DNA of 64,000 nt from VYDC01 sp963667515. GTDB lineage: Bacteria; Chloroflexota; Dehalococcoidia; UBA2979. Positions 57,314 through 64,000 of this stretch are shown here, piece by piece. A model generated the notes under the pieces. It was not told the DNA's origin, did not search any database, and was given only the letters and a program-made list of their open reading frames with translations. Position 1 is the first letter of the stretch; each line of letters starts with the position of its first letter. The stretch lies in assembly GCA_963667515.2 (NCBI GenBank), contig CAXXXY010000009.1:1-64000 (forward strand). The letters run 5' to 3'. The translations under genes and the position numbers were made by a program.

Positions 57314-58051
57314 ATGGAGACGGGGATGGAGATCATCCCGGCCATCGACATCCGGGGCGGGCACTGCGTCCGGCTCTACCAGGGCGACTACGCGCAGGAG
57401 ACCGTCTTCTCGGACGACCCGGTGGGGATGGCCGTGCGCTGGGCCGGGCTGGGCGCGCGCTGGATTCACGTGGTCGACCTGGACGGCGCGCGCGGCGGGC
57501 GGCAGGCGAACGCCGCGATCGTCTCGCGCATCGTGCAGAGCGTGCCCGCGGCCGTGCAGACCGGCGGGGGCATCCGCGACCTCGAGACCGTGCGCGCGGC
57601 GCTGGCGGCCGGCGTGAACCGCGTGGTGCTGGGCACCGCCGCCGTGAAGGCGCCGGCGCTGGTGCGCGAGGCGCTGGCGCTCGCCCCCGCGCAGCTCGTC
57701 GTGTCGGTCGACGCGCGCGACGGCGTCGTGCAGCTCGAGGGCTGGACCGAGCCCTCCGACCGCGACGCGCTCTCGCTGATCCGGCAGCTTGCCGACCTCG
57801 GCGTGCAGCGCATCGTCTACACGGACATCCAGCGCGACGGCACCACGCAAGGCCCGAACTTCGAGATGTACGAGCGCATCGCCTCCGAGAGCTCGGTCGC
57901 GGTGATGGCCGCCGGCGGCATCAGCTCCGTGGAGGACGTGCGCCGCCTCGCCGATTGCGGCGTGGAGGCGGCGATCGTCGGACGCGCGCTCTACACGGGG
58001 CAGGTGCGACTCGCCGACGCGATGTCCGCCGGCGCGGCGCCCGTCGCCTAG
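57314..58051 (+). CDS. hisA: ProFAR isomerase HisA
   Basis: The 245-residue beta-alpha barrel reads IIPAIDIRGGHCVRLYQGDY (catalytic Asp), VDLDGARGGRQANAA, VQTGGGIRDLETVRAAL (phosphate site), VYTDIQRDGTTQGPNFEMY (second catalytic Asp) and MAAGGISSVEDVRRL. It isomerises the ProFAR aldose to the PRFAR ketose. ATG 57314 follows gaggaggt. Confidence 0.93.
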   Translation: METGMEIIPAIDIRGGHCVRLYQGDYAQETVFSDDPVGMAVRWAGLGARWIHVVDLDGARGGRQANAAIVSRIVQSVPAAVQTGGGIRDLETVRAALAAGVNRVVLGTAAVKAPALVREALALAPAQLVVSVDARDGVVQLEGWTEPSDRDALSLIRQLADLGVQRIVYTDIQRDGTTQGPNFEMYERIASESSVAVMAAGGISSVEDVRRLADCGVEAAIVGRALYTGQVRLADAMSAGAAPVA

Positions 58052-58121
58052 CGCCCGCCGTCCCACGCGCGGCCTCGGCCGCGGCGCACGCCGACCGATC
58101 GCCGACTGCCGGCATCGCCCG

Positions 58122-58127
58122 TAGACT
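58122..58127 (+). promoter_or_regulatory. internal promoter before hisF
   Basis: TAGACT within gcccgtagact, the same string found before 27399 and 27976, 68 bases before hisF. Confidence 0.4.
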
Positions 58128-58195
58128 CGTAGCGCGGGCCGGCCCGCCGATCGCCGCGCGTGCGCGGTCGAGCGGAGCCCCGCGGCGGGCGAGCG

Positions 58196-59038
58196 ATGCT
58201 GACCAAGCGGATCATCCCCTGCTTCGACGTCGATCGCGGGCGCGTGGTGAAGGGCATCTCCTTCGTGGAGCTGCGCGACGCCGGCGACCCCGTGGAGCTG
58301 GCGCGCGCCTACGACGCGGACGGCGCGGACGAGCTCGTCTTCCTCGACATAACCGCGTCGAGCGACGGGCGTGAGAGCACCTACGAGATGATCGCGCAGA
58401 CCGCCGACGAGGTCTTCATCCCGCTGACCGTCGGCGGCGGCGTGCGCGTGCCGAACGACATGCGACGCATGCTGGAGCACGGCGCCGACAAGGTCTCCGT
58501 GAACACGGCCGCCGTCGAGCGGCCCGAGCTCGTCGAGGAGGGGGCGCGGCGCTTCGGTTCGCAGTGCATCGTCGTCGCGATCGACGCGAAGCGGGTCGCG
58601 GGGAAGCCGGGCGATCCGCCGCGCTGGCACGTCTACACGCACGGTGGGCGGCGCGTCACGGAGTGGGACGCCGTGGAGTGGGCGCGCGAGGCAGTGGAGC
58701 GCGGCGCGGGCGAGCTGCTCGTCACCTCGATGGACGCGGACGGCCATCAGGAGGGCTACGACCTGGCGCTGCTGCGGCAGGTCGCGGACGCCGTCGAGGT
58801 GCCGGTGATCGCCTCGGGCGGCGCGGGCGAGCCCGAGCACCTCTACCGCGCGCTGACGGAGGGCGGGGCGGACGCGGTGCTCGCGGCCTCGATCTTCCAC
58901 TTCGGCCGCTACGACATGGCCACGCTGAAGCGCTACCTCGCCGACCGCGGCGTCGCGGTGCGCCCGATCGACGCGCCACGCGCCGAGCCGGCCGGTGCCC
59001 CCAGCGACGATCCCGGAACGGAGAGCCCCGATGCCTGA
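58196..59038 (+). CDS. hisF: imidazole glycerol phosphate synthase, cyclase subunit HisF
   Basis: The 280-residue barrel reads RIIPCFDVDRGRVVKGISF (catalytic Asp), LVFLDITASSDGRESTYEM, FIPLTVGGGVRVPNDM, ADKVSVNTAAVERPELV, LVTSMDADGHQEGYDL (second Asp) and VIASGGAGEPEHL. It uses ammonia from HisH to form imidazole glycerol phosphate and AICAR. ATG 58196. The C-terminal tail of about 30 residues overlaps the hisI start by 8 bases. Confidence 0.94.
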   Translation: MLTKRIIPCFDVDRGRVVKGISFVELRDAGDPVELARAYDADGADELVFLDITASSDGRESTYEMIAQTADEVFIPLTVGGGVRVPNDMRRMLEHGADKVSVNTAAVERPELVEEGARRFGSQCIVVAIDAKRVAGKPGDPPRWHVYTHGGRRVTEWDAVEWAREAVERGAGELLVTSMDADGHQEGYDLALLRQVADAVEVPVIASGGAGEPEHLYRALTEGGADAVLAASIFHFGRYDMATLKRYLADRGVAVRPIDAPRAEPAGAPSDDPGTESPDA

Positions 59039-59399
59039 CCCCTCCGAGCTGCGCTACGACGCGCAGGGGCTGATCCCGGCGATCCTCCAGGACGCGTCGT
59101 CCGGCGAGGTGCTGATGCTGGGCTACATGAACCAGGAGACGCTGCGCCGCACCCTGGAGATCGGGCAGGCCGTCTTCTGGTCGCGCAGCCGGCAGGAGGT
59201 CTGGCACAAGGGCGCCACCTCCGGCGACTACGCGCGCGTGCTCTCCGTCACCACCGACTGCGACGCCGACGCGCTGGTGCTGCAGGTGGAGCCGCTGGGC
59301 GGCGCCGTCTGCCACACGGGCGCCCGCTCCTGCTTCATCGACCTCGAGGCAGGCGGCGAGCCGCGGCCCGTCACGCTGGGCGCAGCCACGACGAGCTAG
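59031..59399 (+). CDS. hisI: phosphoribosyl-AMP cyclohydrolase HisI
   Basis: The 122-residue protein reads GLIPAILQDASSGEVLMLGY, MNQETLRRTLEIGQAVFWSR, SRQEVWHKGATSGD and DCDADALVLQVEP, then GGAVCHTGARSCF (zinc Cys). It opens the purine ring of PR-AMP in histidine synthesis. It carries only the cyclohydrolase domain; HisE is not fused. ATG 59031 overlaps hisF. Confidence 0.92.
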   Translation: MPDPSELRYDAQGLIPAILQDASSGEVLMLGYMNQETLRRTLEIGQAVFWSRSRQEVWHKGATSGDYARVLSVTTDCDADALVLQVEPLGGAVCHTGARSCFIDLEAGGEPRPVTLGAATTS

Positions 59400-59457
59400 C
59401 GGGCGGCGGCGTTGGCGACGAGCTGGCGGGCGACGCCCTTCGCCGCTCCGAGCGCGC

Positions 59458-60003
59458 TCAGATCGCGTCGGGGTGGCGCGCGCCCGTCTCGTCTCGCCGC
59501 GGCGCGCCCGAGCGCTCGGCGAGCCGCTCGCCCTCCATCGCCGCGCCGCCCTCGAGGTCGGGGGCGCGCCCCGTGAGCTGCGCCGCGAGCACGGCCGCCG
59601 GCGCGAAGCCGCGGTTGATCGCCACCAGCTCGCCGCCCTCGCCGTAGACGGCCGTGGTGGGGACGGAGAGCACGCCGTAGATGTCGGCGATCGGCTGCTC
59701 CTCCACGGCGTCGTGGCGCTCGATGCGCAGGCCGGGGAGCTCGCGGGCCAGCGTGTCGAGCGCAGGCTGCTGCTGGAGGCGGCAGACGACGCAGCTTCGC
59801 GTGGTGAAGTAGACGATGCGCGGGCCACGCCTCGGATCGCCGTCGCAACCGCCACGCGGGCCGCCGGCGCCGCTCCCACGCTCACCGGAGCGCAGCTCGC
59901 GCAAGATGCGGGCGTCGCGGCGGGCGAGCCACCAGCGCCCCGCTGCCACCGCCGCTGCGAGCAGCGCGAGCAACGCGAGCGCGACCAGCGCGCGCTCCAG
60001 CAT
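59458..60003 (-). CDS. membrane-anchored thioredoxin-like protein
   Basis: The 181-residue protein has an N-terminal membrane helix (LVALALLALLAAAVAAGRWW). A thioredoxin fold follows: PRIVYFTTRSCVVCRLQQQP with CVVC, LPGLRIERHDAVEE, YGVLSVPTTAVYG (cis-Pro) and GGELVAINRGFAPAAVL. It should act on disulphides outside the membrane. It lies 5 bases after the DUF4395 gene, a pair seen in other bacteria as a thiol-redox unit. Confidence 0.8.
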   Translation of the reverse strand: MLERALVALALLALLAAAVAAGRWWLARRDARILRELRSGERGSGAGGPRGGCDGDPRRGPRIVYFTTRSCVVCRLQQQPALDTLARELPGLRIERHDAVEEQPIADIYGVLSVPTTAVYGEGGELVAINRGFAPAAVLAAQLTGRAPDLEGGAAMEGERLAERSGAPRRDETGARHPDAI

Positions 60004-60008
60004 CGGGG

Positions 60009-60488
60009 CTAGCGCGCGCCGCGGCCGGAGGCGATCGCCGCTGGCAGCAGCCCCACCCGGTCGAGCTGGAGGTAGACGAAGCAGCCCGCGCAGAACTGCA
60101 CGGTGAGGTTCACGAAGGCCAGCGCCGAGACGATCCACGTGAGCGCCCAGCCCAGCGGCGTCGCGCCCGCGAAGAGCGCCGCGGCGGCCGCGAAGAGGAA
60201 GGCGGCGCCGAGCCCCTGCGCGAACCGATGCGGCATCGGGTCCTCGGCGTGGATGTCGGCGCGCAGCAGGCCCAGCGGCAGCAGCAGCCGACGGTGCGCC
60301 TGCTGGAAGAGCGCCAGCGGCGCGTAGAGCGTCCCCGCGGCGAGCACGACGCCCGTGGCGAGCACGAGCCAGCGCCCCCGCTCGTCGCCGAGCACGAAGG
60401 CCAGCACCGTTGCCCCGACGATCAACGCCTGGTTCGTGCGCAGCGTGTTGCGGTCCACGCGGTAGCCGCTCTCGACCTCGTTCGACAT
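60009..60488 (-). CDS. DUF4395 membrane protein
   Basis: The 159-residue protein from ATG 60488 begins YRVDRNTLRTNQALIVG and shows four membrane segments. FVNLTVQFCAGCFVYLQL near the end has the Cys pair (CAGC) characteristic of DUF4395. It is probably the redox partner of the thioredoxin-like protein encoded next. A tacgct box lies at about 60610 on this strand. Confidence 0.75.
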   Translation of the reverse strand: MSNEVESGYRVDRNTLRTNQALIVGATVLAFVLGDERGRWLVLATGVVLAAGTLYAPLALFQQAHRRLLLPLGLLRADIHAEDPMPHRFAQGLGAAFLFAAAAALFAGATPLGWALTWIVSALAFVNLTVQFCAGCFVYLQLDRVGLLPAAIASGRGAR

Positions 60489-60669
60489 CGTCACCGTCCC
60501 TGCTCCCGCGCGCCCGCCCACGAGGTCCGATCCACGAGGTCCGGTTGCGAGGGGCGCGCGTCGCGAATCCGGACATTCGCGAGCGCGTTACTCAGGATCA
60601 CCAGCGTAGCATGGGCGTCACGCCGGCTCGCCGGCTCCCCGACGCGCGGCGGGCGCTTGCGGCGCCGTC

Positions 60670-61605
60670 TCAGCGCGGGCGAGGCGGCCCGACGCCGTGC
60701 TCAGCGTCCTCGGCCCGCGCCCGCTCCAGCGCGGCGACGGCGACCTGGATCTGCTCGTCGTTCGGCTCGCGCGTCGTCAGCCGCTGCAGCGCCAGGTTGC
60801 CCCAGAACGCCCAGCGCACGACTGGGGCGTGGGGGTGGGCGCCGGCGAAGCGGATCGCCTCGTAGGCGAGCGCGGCGACCAGCGGCACCAGCGCCACGCG
60901 CGAGGCCAGCCACCACGGCAGCGGCGGCGCCCCCAGCGGCAGGAACACCAGCGCGGCGACCACCGCCACCGTCAGCAGGAACGAGGTGCCGCAGCGCGGG
61001 TGCTCGCGCGGCTCGCGGCGGATCGCCGGAATGGTCAGCCCGTGGCCGTGCTCCATCGCCGCGATCGTCATGTGCTCCGCGCCGTGGTACTGGAAGAGCC
61101 GCCGCACCTCGGCGGTGCGCCCGATCGCCCAGACGTAGCCCACGACCAGCGCGACGCGCAGCAGCCCCTCGGCGACGACGGCGAGCCACGGCGCCGGCAG
61201 CGGGCCGGTGAGCCACGCCGTGAGCAGCACGGGGCCGAGGAAGAAGATCGCGATCGCGCCCGCAAGCGAGGCGAACGCGCCCGCCCACGCGCGCCGCCCC
61301 ACGCGTGCCATGTCGTCGGCGTCGCGCAGCCGGTTCTCCGCGATCGCGCTCGACCAGGAGAGCGCCCGCACCCCGAGCGCGATCGTCTCCCACAGCGCCA
61401 GCACGCCGCGCAGCAGCGGCACGCGGCGCACGGGGCCGGTCAGCAGCCCGCCGAGGCGCTGCGCGTGCACGGCGATGCTCCCGTCCGGCCGGCGGGCGGC
61501 GACCGCCATCGCGTGGCGGCCGCGGATCATCACGCCCTCCACCACGGCCTGCCCGCCGTAGGCAGCAGGCGGGGTCGGCCCGCCGAGACTCGGCGCGCCG
61601 CTCAC
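60670..61605 (-). CDS. DUF1385 membrane protein (YqhQ-like)
   Basis: The 311-residue protein reads AYGGQAVVEGVMIRGRHAMA, LLRGVLALWETIALGVRAL, EVRRLFQYHGAEHMTIAA (conserved H..AEH) and EHPRCGTSFLLTVAVVA, matching DUF1385. It has several membrane spans. In many bacteria this gene is next to rpmE or prfA, as here. The biochemical role is unknown. Confidence 0.85.
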   Translation of the reverse strand: MSGAPSLGGPTPPAAYGGQAVVEGVMIRGRHAMAVAARRPDGSIAVHAQRLGGLLTGPVRRVPLLRGVLALWETIALGVRALSWSSAIAENRLRDADDMARVGRRAWAGAFASLAGAIAIFFLGPVLLTAWLTGPLPAPWLAVVAEGLLRVALVVGYVWAIGRTAEVRRLFQYHGAEHMTIAAMEHGHGLTIPAIRREPREHPRCGTSFLLTVAVVAALVFLPLGAPPLPWWLASRVALVPLVAALAYEAIRFAGAHPHAPVVRWAFWGNLALQRLTTREPNDEQIQVAVAALERARAEDAEHGVGPPRPR

Positions 61606-61728
61606 GCGCGGACCGGGCGGGAACGCGCGCGGCCAGGGACCGGCGGAGGCACGAGCGGCGGCGGGCCCACCGGCAGCGGCGGGGGCAGGAGGTGCGGTGC
61701 CGGCACCGGAAGCACCGGAAGCGGCGAG

Positions 61729-62043
61729 CTAGCTCTCCGCCTGCTCGTCGCCGGCTCCCGCGTCCGCGGTGGGGGCGTCCGCCGTCGGGGCGCTCTGGGC
61801 CGCGGCAGGCGCGTCCTCGGCGGCGGTGTCGGCGGGGGCGCCCGCGGGGCGCGCGTAGCGGCGCCGGAAGCGCTCGACGCGACCCGCGGTGTCGACGATG
61901 CGCTGCTCGCCCGTGAAGTACGGGTGGCAGGCGGAGCAGACGTCCACGTGGATCTGCGCCTTGGTGGAGCGCGTCACCCAGCTGTTGCCGCAGGCGCAGC
62001 TGATGGTGGCCTCGACGTAGTCGGGGTGGATGCCGGCCTTCAT
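61729..62043 (-). CDS. rpmE: ribosomal protein L31
   Basis: The N-terminal 70 residues are a typical zinc-binding L31: MKAGIHPDYVEATISCACGN, VDVCSACHPYFTGEQRIVDT and GRVERFRRRY, with C-x-C and C-x-x-C. An Ala/Asp/Pro-rich tail of about 35 residues follows. It is encoded between rpmA and the DUF1385 gene. Confidence 0.93.
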   Translation of the reverse strand: MKAGIHPDYVEATISCACGNSWVTRSTKAQIHVDVCSACHPYFTGEQRIVDTAGRVERFRRRYARPAGAPADTAAEDAPAAAQSAPTADAPTADAGAGDEQAES

Positions 62044-62118
62044 GGCGCTCCTACTCTCGCGTGCTGACCCGCGTGCTGGACCTGCGCGCTGGACCGGGCG
62101 GTGCCCGACCTGCCGCCG

Positions 62119-62394
62119 CTAGGAGGCGGCGGAGAGGCCGGCGGGGAGAATCGACACCTGCTTGCGCCGGCCCTTGGCGTACGGCGAGAACTTCACCGCT
62201 CCGTCGACGCGCGCCCACAGCGTGTGATCGCGGCCCACGCCGACGTTGCTGCCCGCGTGGATGCGGGTGCCGCGCTGCCGCACGAGGATCGAGCCGGCGG
62301 TGACGATCTGGCCGTCGTAGCGCTTCACGCCCAGGCGCTGCGAGTTGGAGTCCCGGCCGTTGCGGCTGGAGCCGCCGGACTTCTTGTGGGCCAT
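62119..62394 (-). CDS. rpmA: ribosomal protein L27
   Basis: The 91-residue protein begins MAHKKSGGSSRNGRDSNSQR and continues LGVKRYDGQIVTAGSILVRQ and RGTRIHAGSNVGVGRDHTL. It lacks the N-terminal cleaved extension found in Firmicutes L27. It is co-transcribed with rplU. Confidence 0.95.
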   Translation of the reverse strand: MAHKKSGGSSRNGRDSNSQRLGVKRYDGQIVTAGSILVRQRGTRIHAGSNVGVGRDHTLWARVDGAVKFSPYAKGRRKQVSILPAGLSAAS

Positions 62395-62422
62395 CGCTGT
62401 CGCTCTCCCGGTGCCGGCGGCG

Positions 62423-62758
62423 CTAGCCGCGCACGATCGCGGTGATCGCGAGCTGCGTGCGGCGCTGCCGGTGGCCCCGGCGGGTGCGCTGCCGCGTCTT
62501 GTTCTTGTACCGGATCATATCAAGGTGCGGACCGCGGTCCTGCGCCTCGACGCGGGCCGTGACGGAGGCGCCCGCGACGAGCGGCTCGCCGACCGCCAGC
62601 TCGCCCGCATCGCCGCCCGCGTCGGCGTCGGGGCCCACGAGCAGCACCTCGTCGAGGGTGACCTCGTCGCCGGGCTCGCCGTCGAGGCGCTCGACCGCGA
62701 TGCGGTCGCCCTCGCGGACGCGGTACTGCTTGCCGCCCGTGCGGACGATCGCGAACAT
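62423..62758 (-). CDS. rplU: ribosomal protein L21
   Basis: The 111-residue protein reads MFAIVRTGGKQYRVREGDRI, VTLDEVLLVGPDAD, and ends IRYKNKTRQRTRRGHRQRRT plus QLAITAIVRG. It starts the rplU-rpmA-rpmE unit. ATG 62758 has a caggggggc site. Confidence 0.95.
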   Translation of the reverse strand: MFAIVRTGGKQYRVREGDRIAVERLDGEPGDEVTLDEVLLVGPDADAGGDAGELAVGEPLVAGASVTARVEAQDRGPHLDMIRYKNKTRQRTRRGHRQRRTQLAITAIVRG

Positions 62759-62788
62759 AAGCCCCCCTGCGAGTCGCGGTAGGATCCG

Positions 62789-62817
62789 AGTCTAGGCACG
62801 GCCTCAGGCGCGGTCAA
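62789..62817 (-). promoter_or_regulatory. rplU operon promoter
   Basis: On the minus strand TTGACC (62817-62812), a 17-base spacer and TAGACT (62794-62789), 30 bases before rplU. It is the best promoter in the window. Confidence 0.7.
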
Positions 62818-62921
62818 TCGGCGTCGCTCGGGGAGGCGCGGCCGTCAGGGGACGGGCGCCGGAGACGGACGGGGCGGTCAGGGCGCGGCGCCCGTCGCGC
62901 GCAGGTGCCCGTCGCGCGCAG

Positions 62922-63626
62922 GTGAGGGAGTCGGCGCTGGATCTGCTGCTCGACGTGCTGACGGCGCCCCTCGACGCGCTCAACTGGCTGACCGACCAGC
63001 TCTTCCTGCTGCTCAACGAGCTCTTCGAGCGCTTTGGCACGCCGATCGTCTTCGTGGCCGCGCTAGCCGAGGCGACGGTCGGCGTCGGGGTGGTGTTCCC
63101 CGGCGTGGTGCTGCTCTTCCTGGGCGGCGCCTTCGCGCGCGGCGACGGCTCGGAGCTGGCGCTCGTGCTCGCGCTCGGCATCGCCGGCACCATGCTGGGC
63201 GACACGATCTCCTACACGCTGGGGCGCTTCGGGAGCGGCTGGGTGGTGGAGAGTCGCTTCGGCTCCACCGTGCGCCTGGGCGCGTCGTTGATGTCGGGTC
63301 GGACGCGCTGGCTGATCCCGTTCTACCACCTGCACAGCGCCACCCGCGCGGTGGGACCGTTCGGCGCAGGGGTGATCCGGCTGCCGCTGCGGATGTGGAT
63401 GCCGCTGGACTATGCGGGCGCGGTGATTGCGAACTCGATCTGGATCGGAGCCGGCGCGGTGCTCGGACGGGCGGTGCTGACCGAGGATGGTCGGCTGGAG
63501 CAGCACCCCGCGCTGCGCATCGGTCTCGCTGTGGGCGCAACGGTGTGGCTGCTGCTGATGCACCGCGTGCTCCAGCAGAAGCTCGCCCAGCTACGCGCCC
63601 GCGGCGAGCGCTCCGCTCGACCGTAG
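62922..63626 (+). CDS. DedA-family membrane protein
   Basis: The 234-residue protein has the DedA/SNARE-associated pattern: FGTPIVFVAALAEATVGVGV, VFPGVVLLFLGGAFARG, GIAGTMLGDTISYTLGRFG, RWLIPFYHLHSATRAVGPF and a C-terminal membrane helix. DedA proteins take part in membrane lipid movement or homeostasis. The start is GTG 62922. A hairpin-headed repeat begins 2 bases after the stop. Confidence 0.85.
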   Translation: MRESALDLLLDVLTAPLDALNWLTDQLFLLLNELFERFGTPIVFVAALAEATVGVGVVFPGVVLLFLGGAFARGDGSELALVLALGIAGTMLGDTISYTLGRFGSGWVVESRFGSTVRLGASLMSGRTRWLIPFYHLHSATRAVGPFGAGVIRLPLRMWMPLDYAGAVIANSIWIGAGAVLGRAVLTEDGRLEQHPALRIGLAVGATVWLLLMHRVLQQKLAQLRARGERSARP

Positions 63627-63628
63627 GG

Positions 63629-63671
63629 GCAACGTTCCGTTGCATTCGAGGGGCTGCCGCCGCTGCCGAGC
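63629..63671 (+). repeat. hairpin-headed repeat, copy B
   Basis: The head GCAACG-TTC-CGTTGC (63629-63643) is identical to copy A. The tail attcgaggggctgccgccgc continues to about 63671. It follows the dedA stop directly. Confidence 0.75.
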
Positions 63672-63782
63672 AGCGCTTGCCGTGGGACGAGCGGGCGGTC
63701 ACGGGCCGACCGGGGCTCGCGATGCAGCGCGGGCCGATACGCGCGAGCACTCGGACGGACACCGCTCGACGAGCGCCGTTGA

Positions 63783-63820
63783 GCAGCGGCGGCAGCCCCT
63801 CGGGTCGAGCGGAACGCTCG
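63783..63820 (-). repeat. hairpin-headed repeat, copy C
   Basis: On the minus strand the head cgagcg-ttc-cgctcg (63820-63806) is followed by acccgaggggctgccgccgc. It directly follows the stop of the minus-strand gene at 63821 and is inverted relative to copy B. Confidence 0.75.
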
Positions 63821-64000
63821 CTAGTCGGAGGCGGGTGGGGGCGGGGCGAGGTTGGACTGGCCCCAGGCGAGGCCGGGGCGGCCCTGCGGGCGCTCCGCGC
63901 CGTCTACGTCGGCGGGCTCCGCCTCCCCGGGCGTGCCGCCGGAGGCGGCGGGCGGCTCGGCGCCGGCGGCCTCCTCGGACGGCATGTCGCGGTTCTCGGC
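63821..64000 (-). CDS. 3' end of an unknown gene running out of the window
   Basis: The last 59 codons read in from the window edge: AENRDMPSEEAAGAEPPA, ADVDGAERPQGRPGLAWGQS and NLAPPPPASD, then TAG at 63823-63821. This is a disordered Pro/Ala/Glu-rich tail. The protein cannot be identified from this part. The gene converges with dedA. Confidence 0.55.
   Translation of the reverse strand, partial: AENRDMPSEEAAGAEPPAASGGTPGEAEPADVDGAERPQGRPGLAWGQSNLAPPPPASD

Noticed and set aside
56437..57351. N-terminal extension of the DNA ligase frame over the hisH gene
   Set aside because: It is antisense to hisH, low-complexity, and the ligase has a canonical start at 56436 beside a promoter.

Overview
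This is a 64 kb window of high-GC bacterial DNA with one complete rRNA operon (about 32.1-38.2 kb). The 16S signature and gene content (split B12-dependent methylmalonyl-CoA mutase, a radical-SAM-linked DUF2344 protein, ClpC, MreBCD, FtsB, many GTG starts and apparent leaderless promoters) suggest a Chloroflexota-type organism, perhaps Dehalococcoidia-like. That placement is an inference; no database was searched.

Layout. 1-8.57 kb is a decayed mobile island. It holds remnants of an IS1595-type and an IS481/IS3-type element, two IS6-like elements (one scrambled, one with a lost catalytic Glu), a frameshifted nuclease gene, a helicase-like N-terminal stub, a dead P-loop kinase gene, a RAMA-domain gene and a tyrosine recombinase beside the 3' end of a tRNA-Met. 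8.88-12.64 kb holds two small unknown genes, then fragments of a phage-tail or contractile-injection baseplate module and two truncated genes joined end to end. 12.8-19.1 kb is a tight five-gene catabolic cluster: amidohydrolase, class III CoA-transferase, CitE-like lyase, cyclase-family hydrolase, MmgE/PrpD protein. After an IS481 insertion comes the propionate module at 22.7-27.4 kb: mutase large subunit, DinB-like protein, fused double-VOC epimerase, B12 subunit, MeaB GTPase. 28-32 kb encodes a DUF2344 protein, a two-repeat lipoprotein, a histidine phosphatase, FtsB and TilS.

The rRNA operon reads 16S, tRNA-Ile, tRNA-Ala, 23S. An initiator tRNA-Met with its own terminator follows, and then a 5S gene that appears to have its own promoter and terminator. 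Ribosomal protein S1 comes next. 40.0-43.8 kb is a three-level nest of insertion sequences (IS481 holding IS3 holding IS30) with target duplications visible at each level. ClpC and another IS3 element, which cuts a voltage-sensor-like gene, lead to the rod-shape operon mreB-mreC-mreD-mrdA-rodA (minus strand). That operon has an in-frame stop in mreC and a frameshift in mrdA. ligA, hisHAFI, a thioredoxin/DUF4395 pair, DUF1385, rpmE, rpmA, rplU, a DedA-family gene and the 3' end of one more gene complete the window.

The observations most worth following are: a dispersed repeat headed by a hairpin with a CGTTCCG core, three of whose four copies start within 3 bases of a stop codon; a 41-bp leader shared by the recombinase and the RAMA gene; recurrent -10 boxes 6-8 nt before start codons; and the independent 5S transcription unit. 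No CRISPR array was seen.
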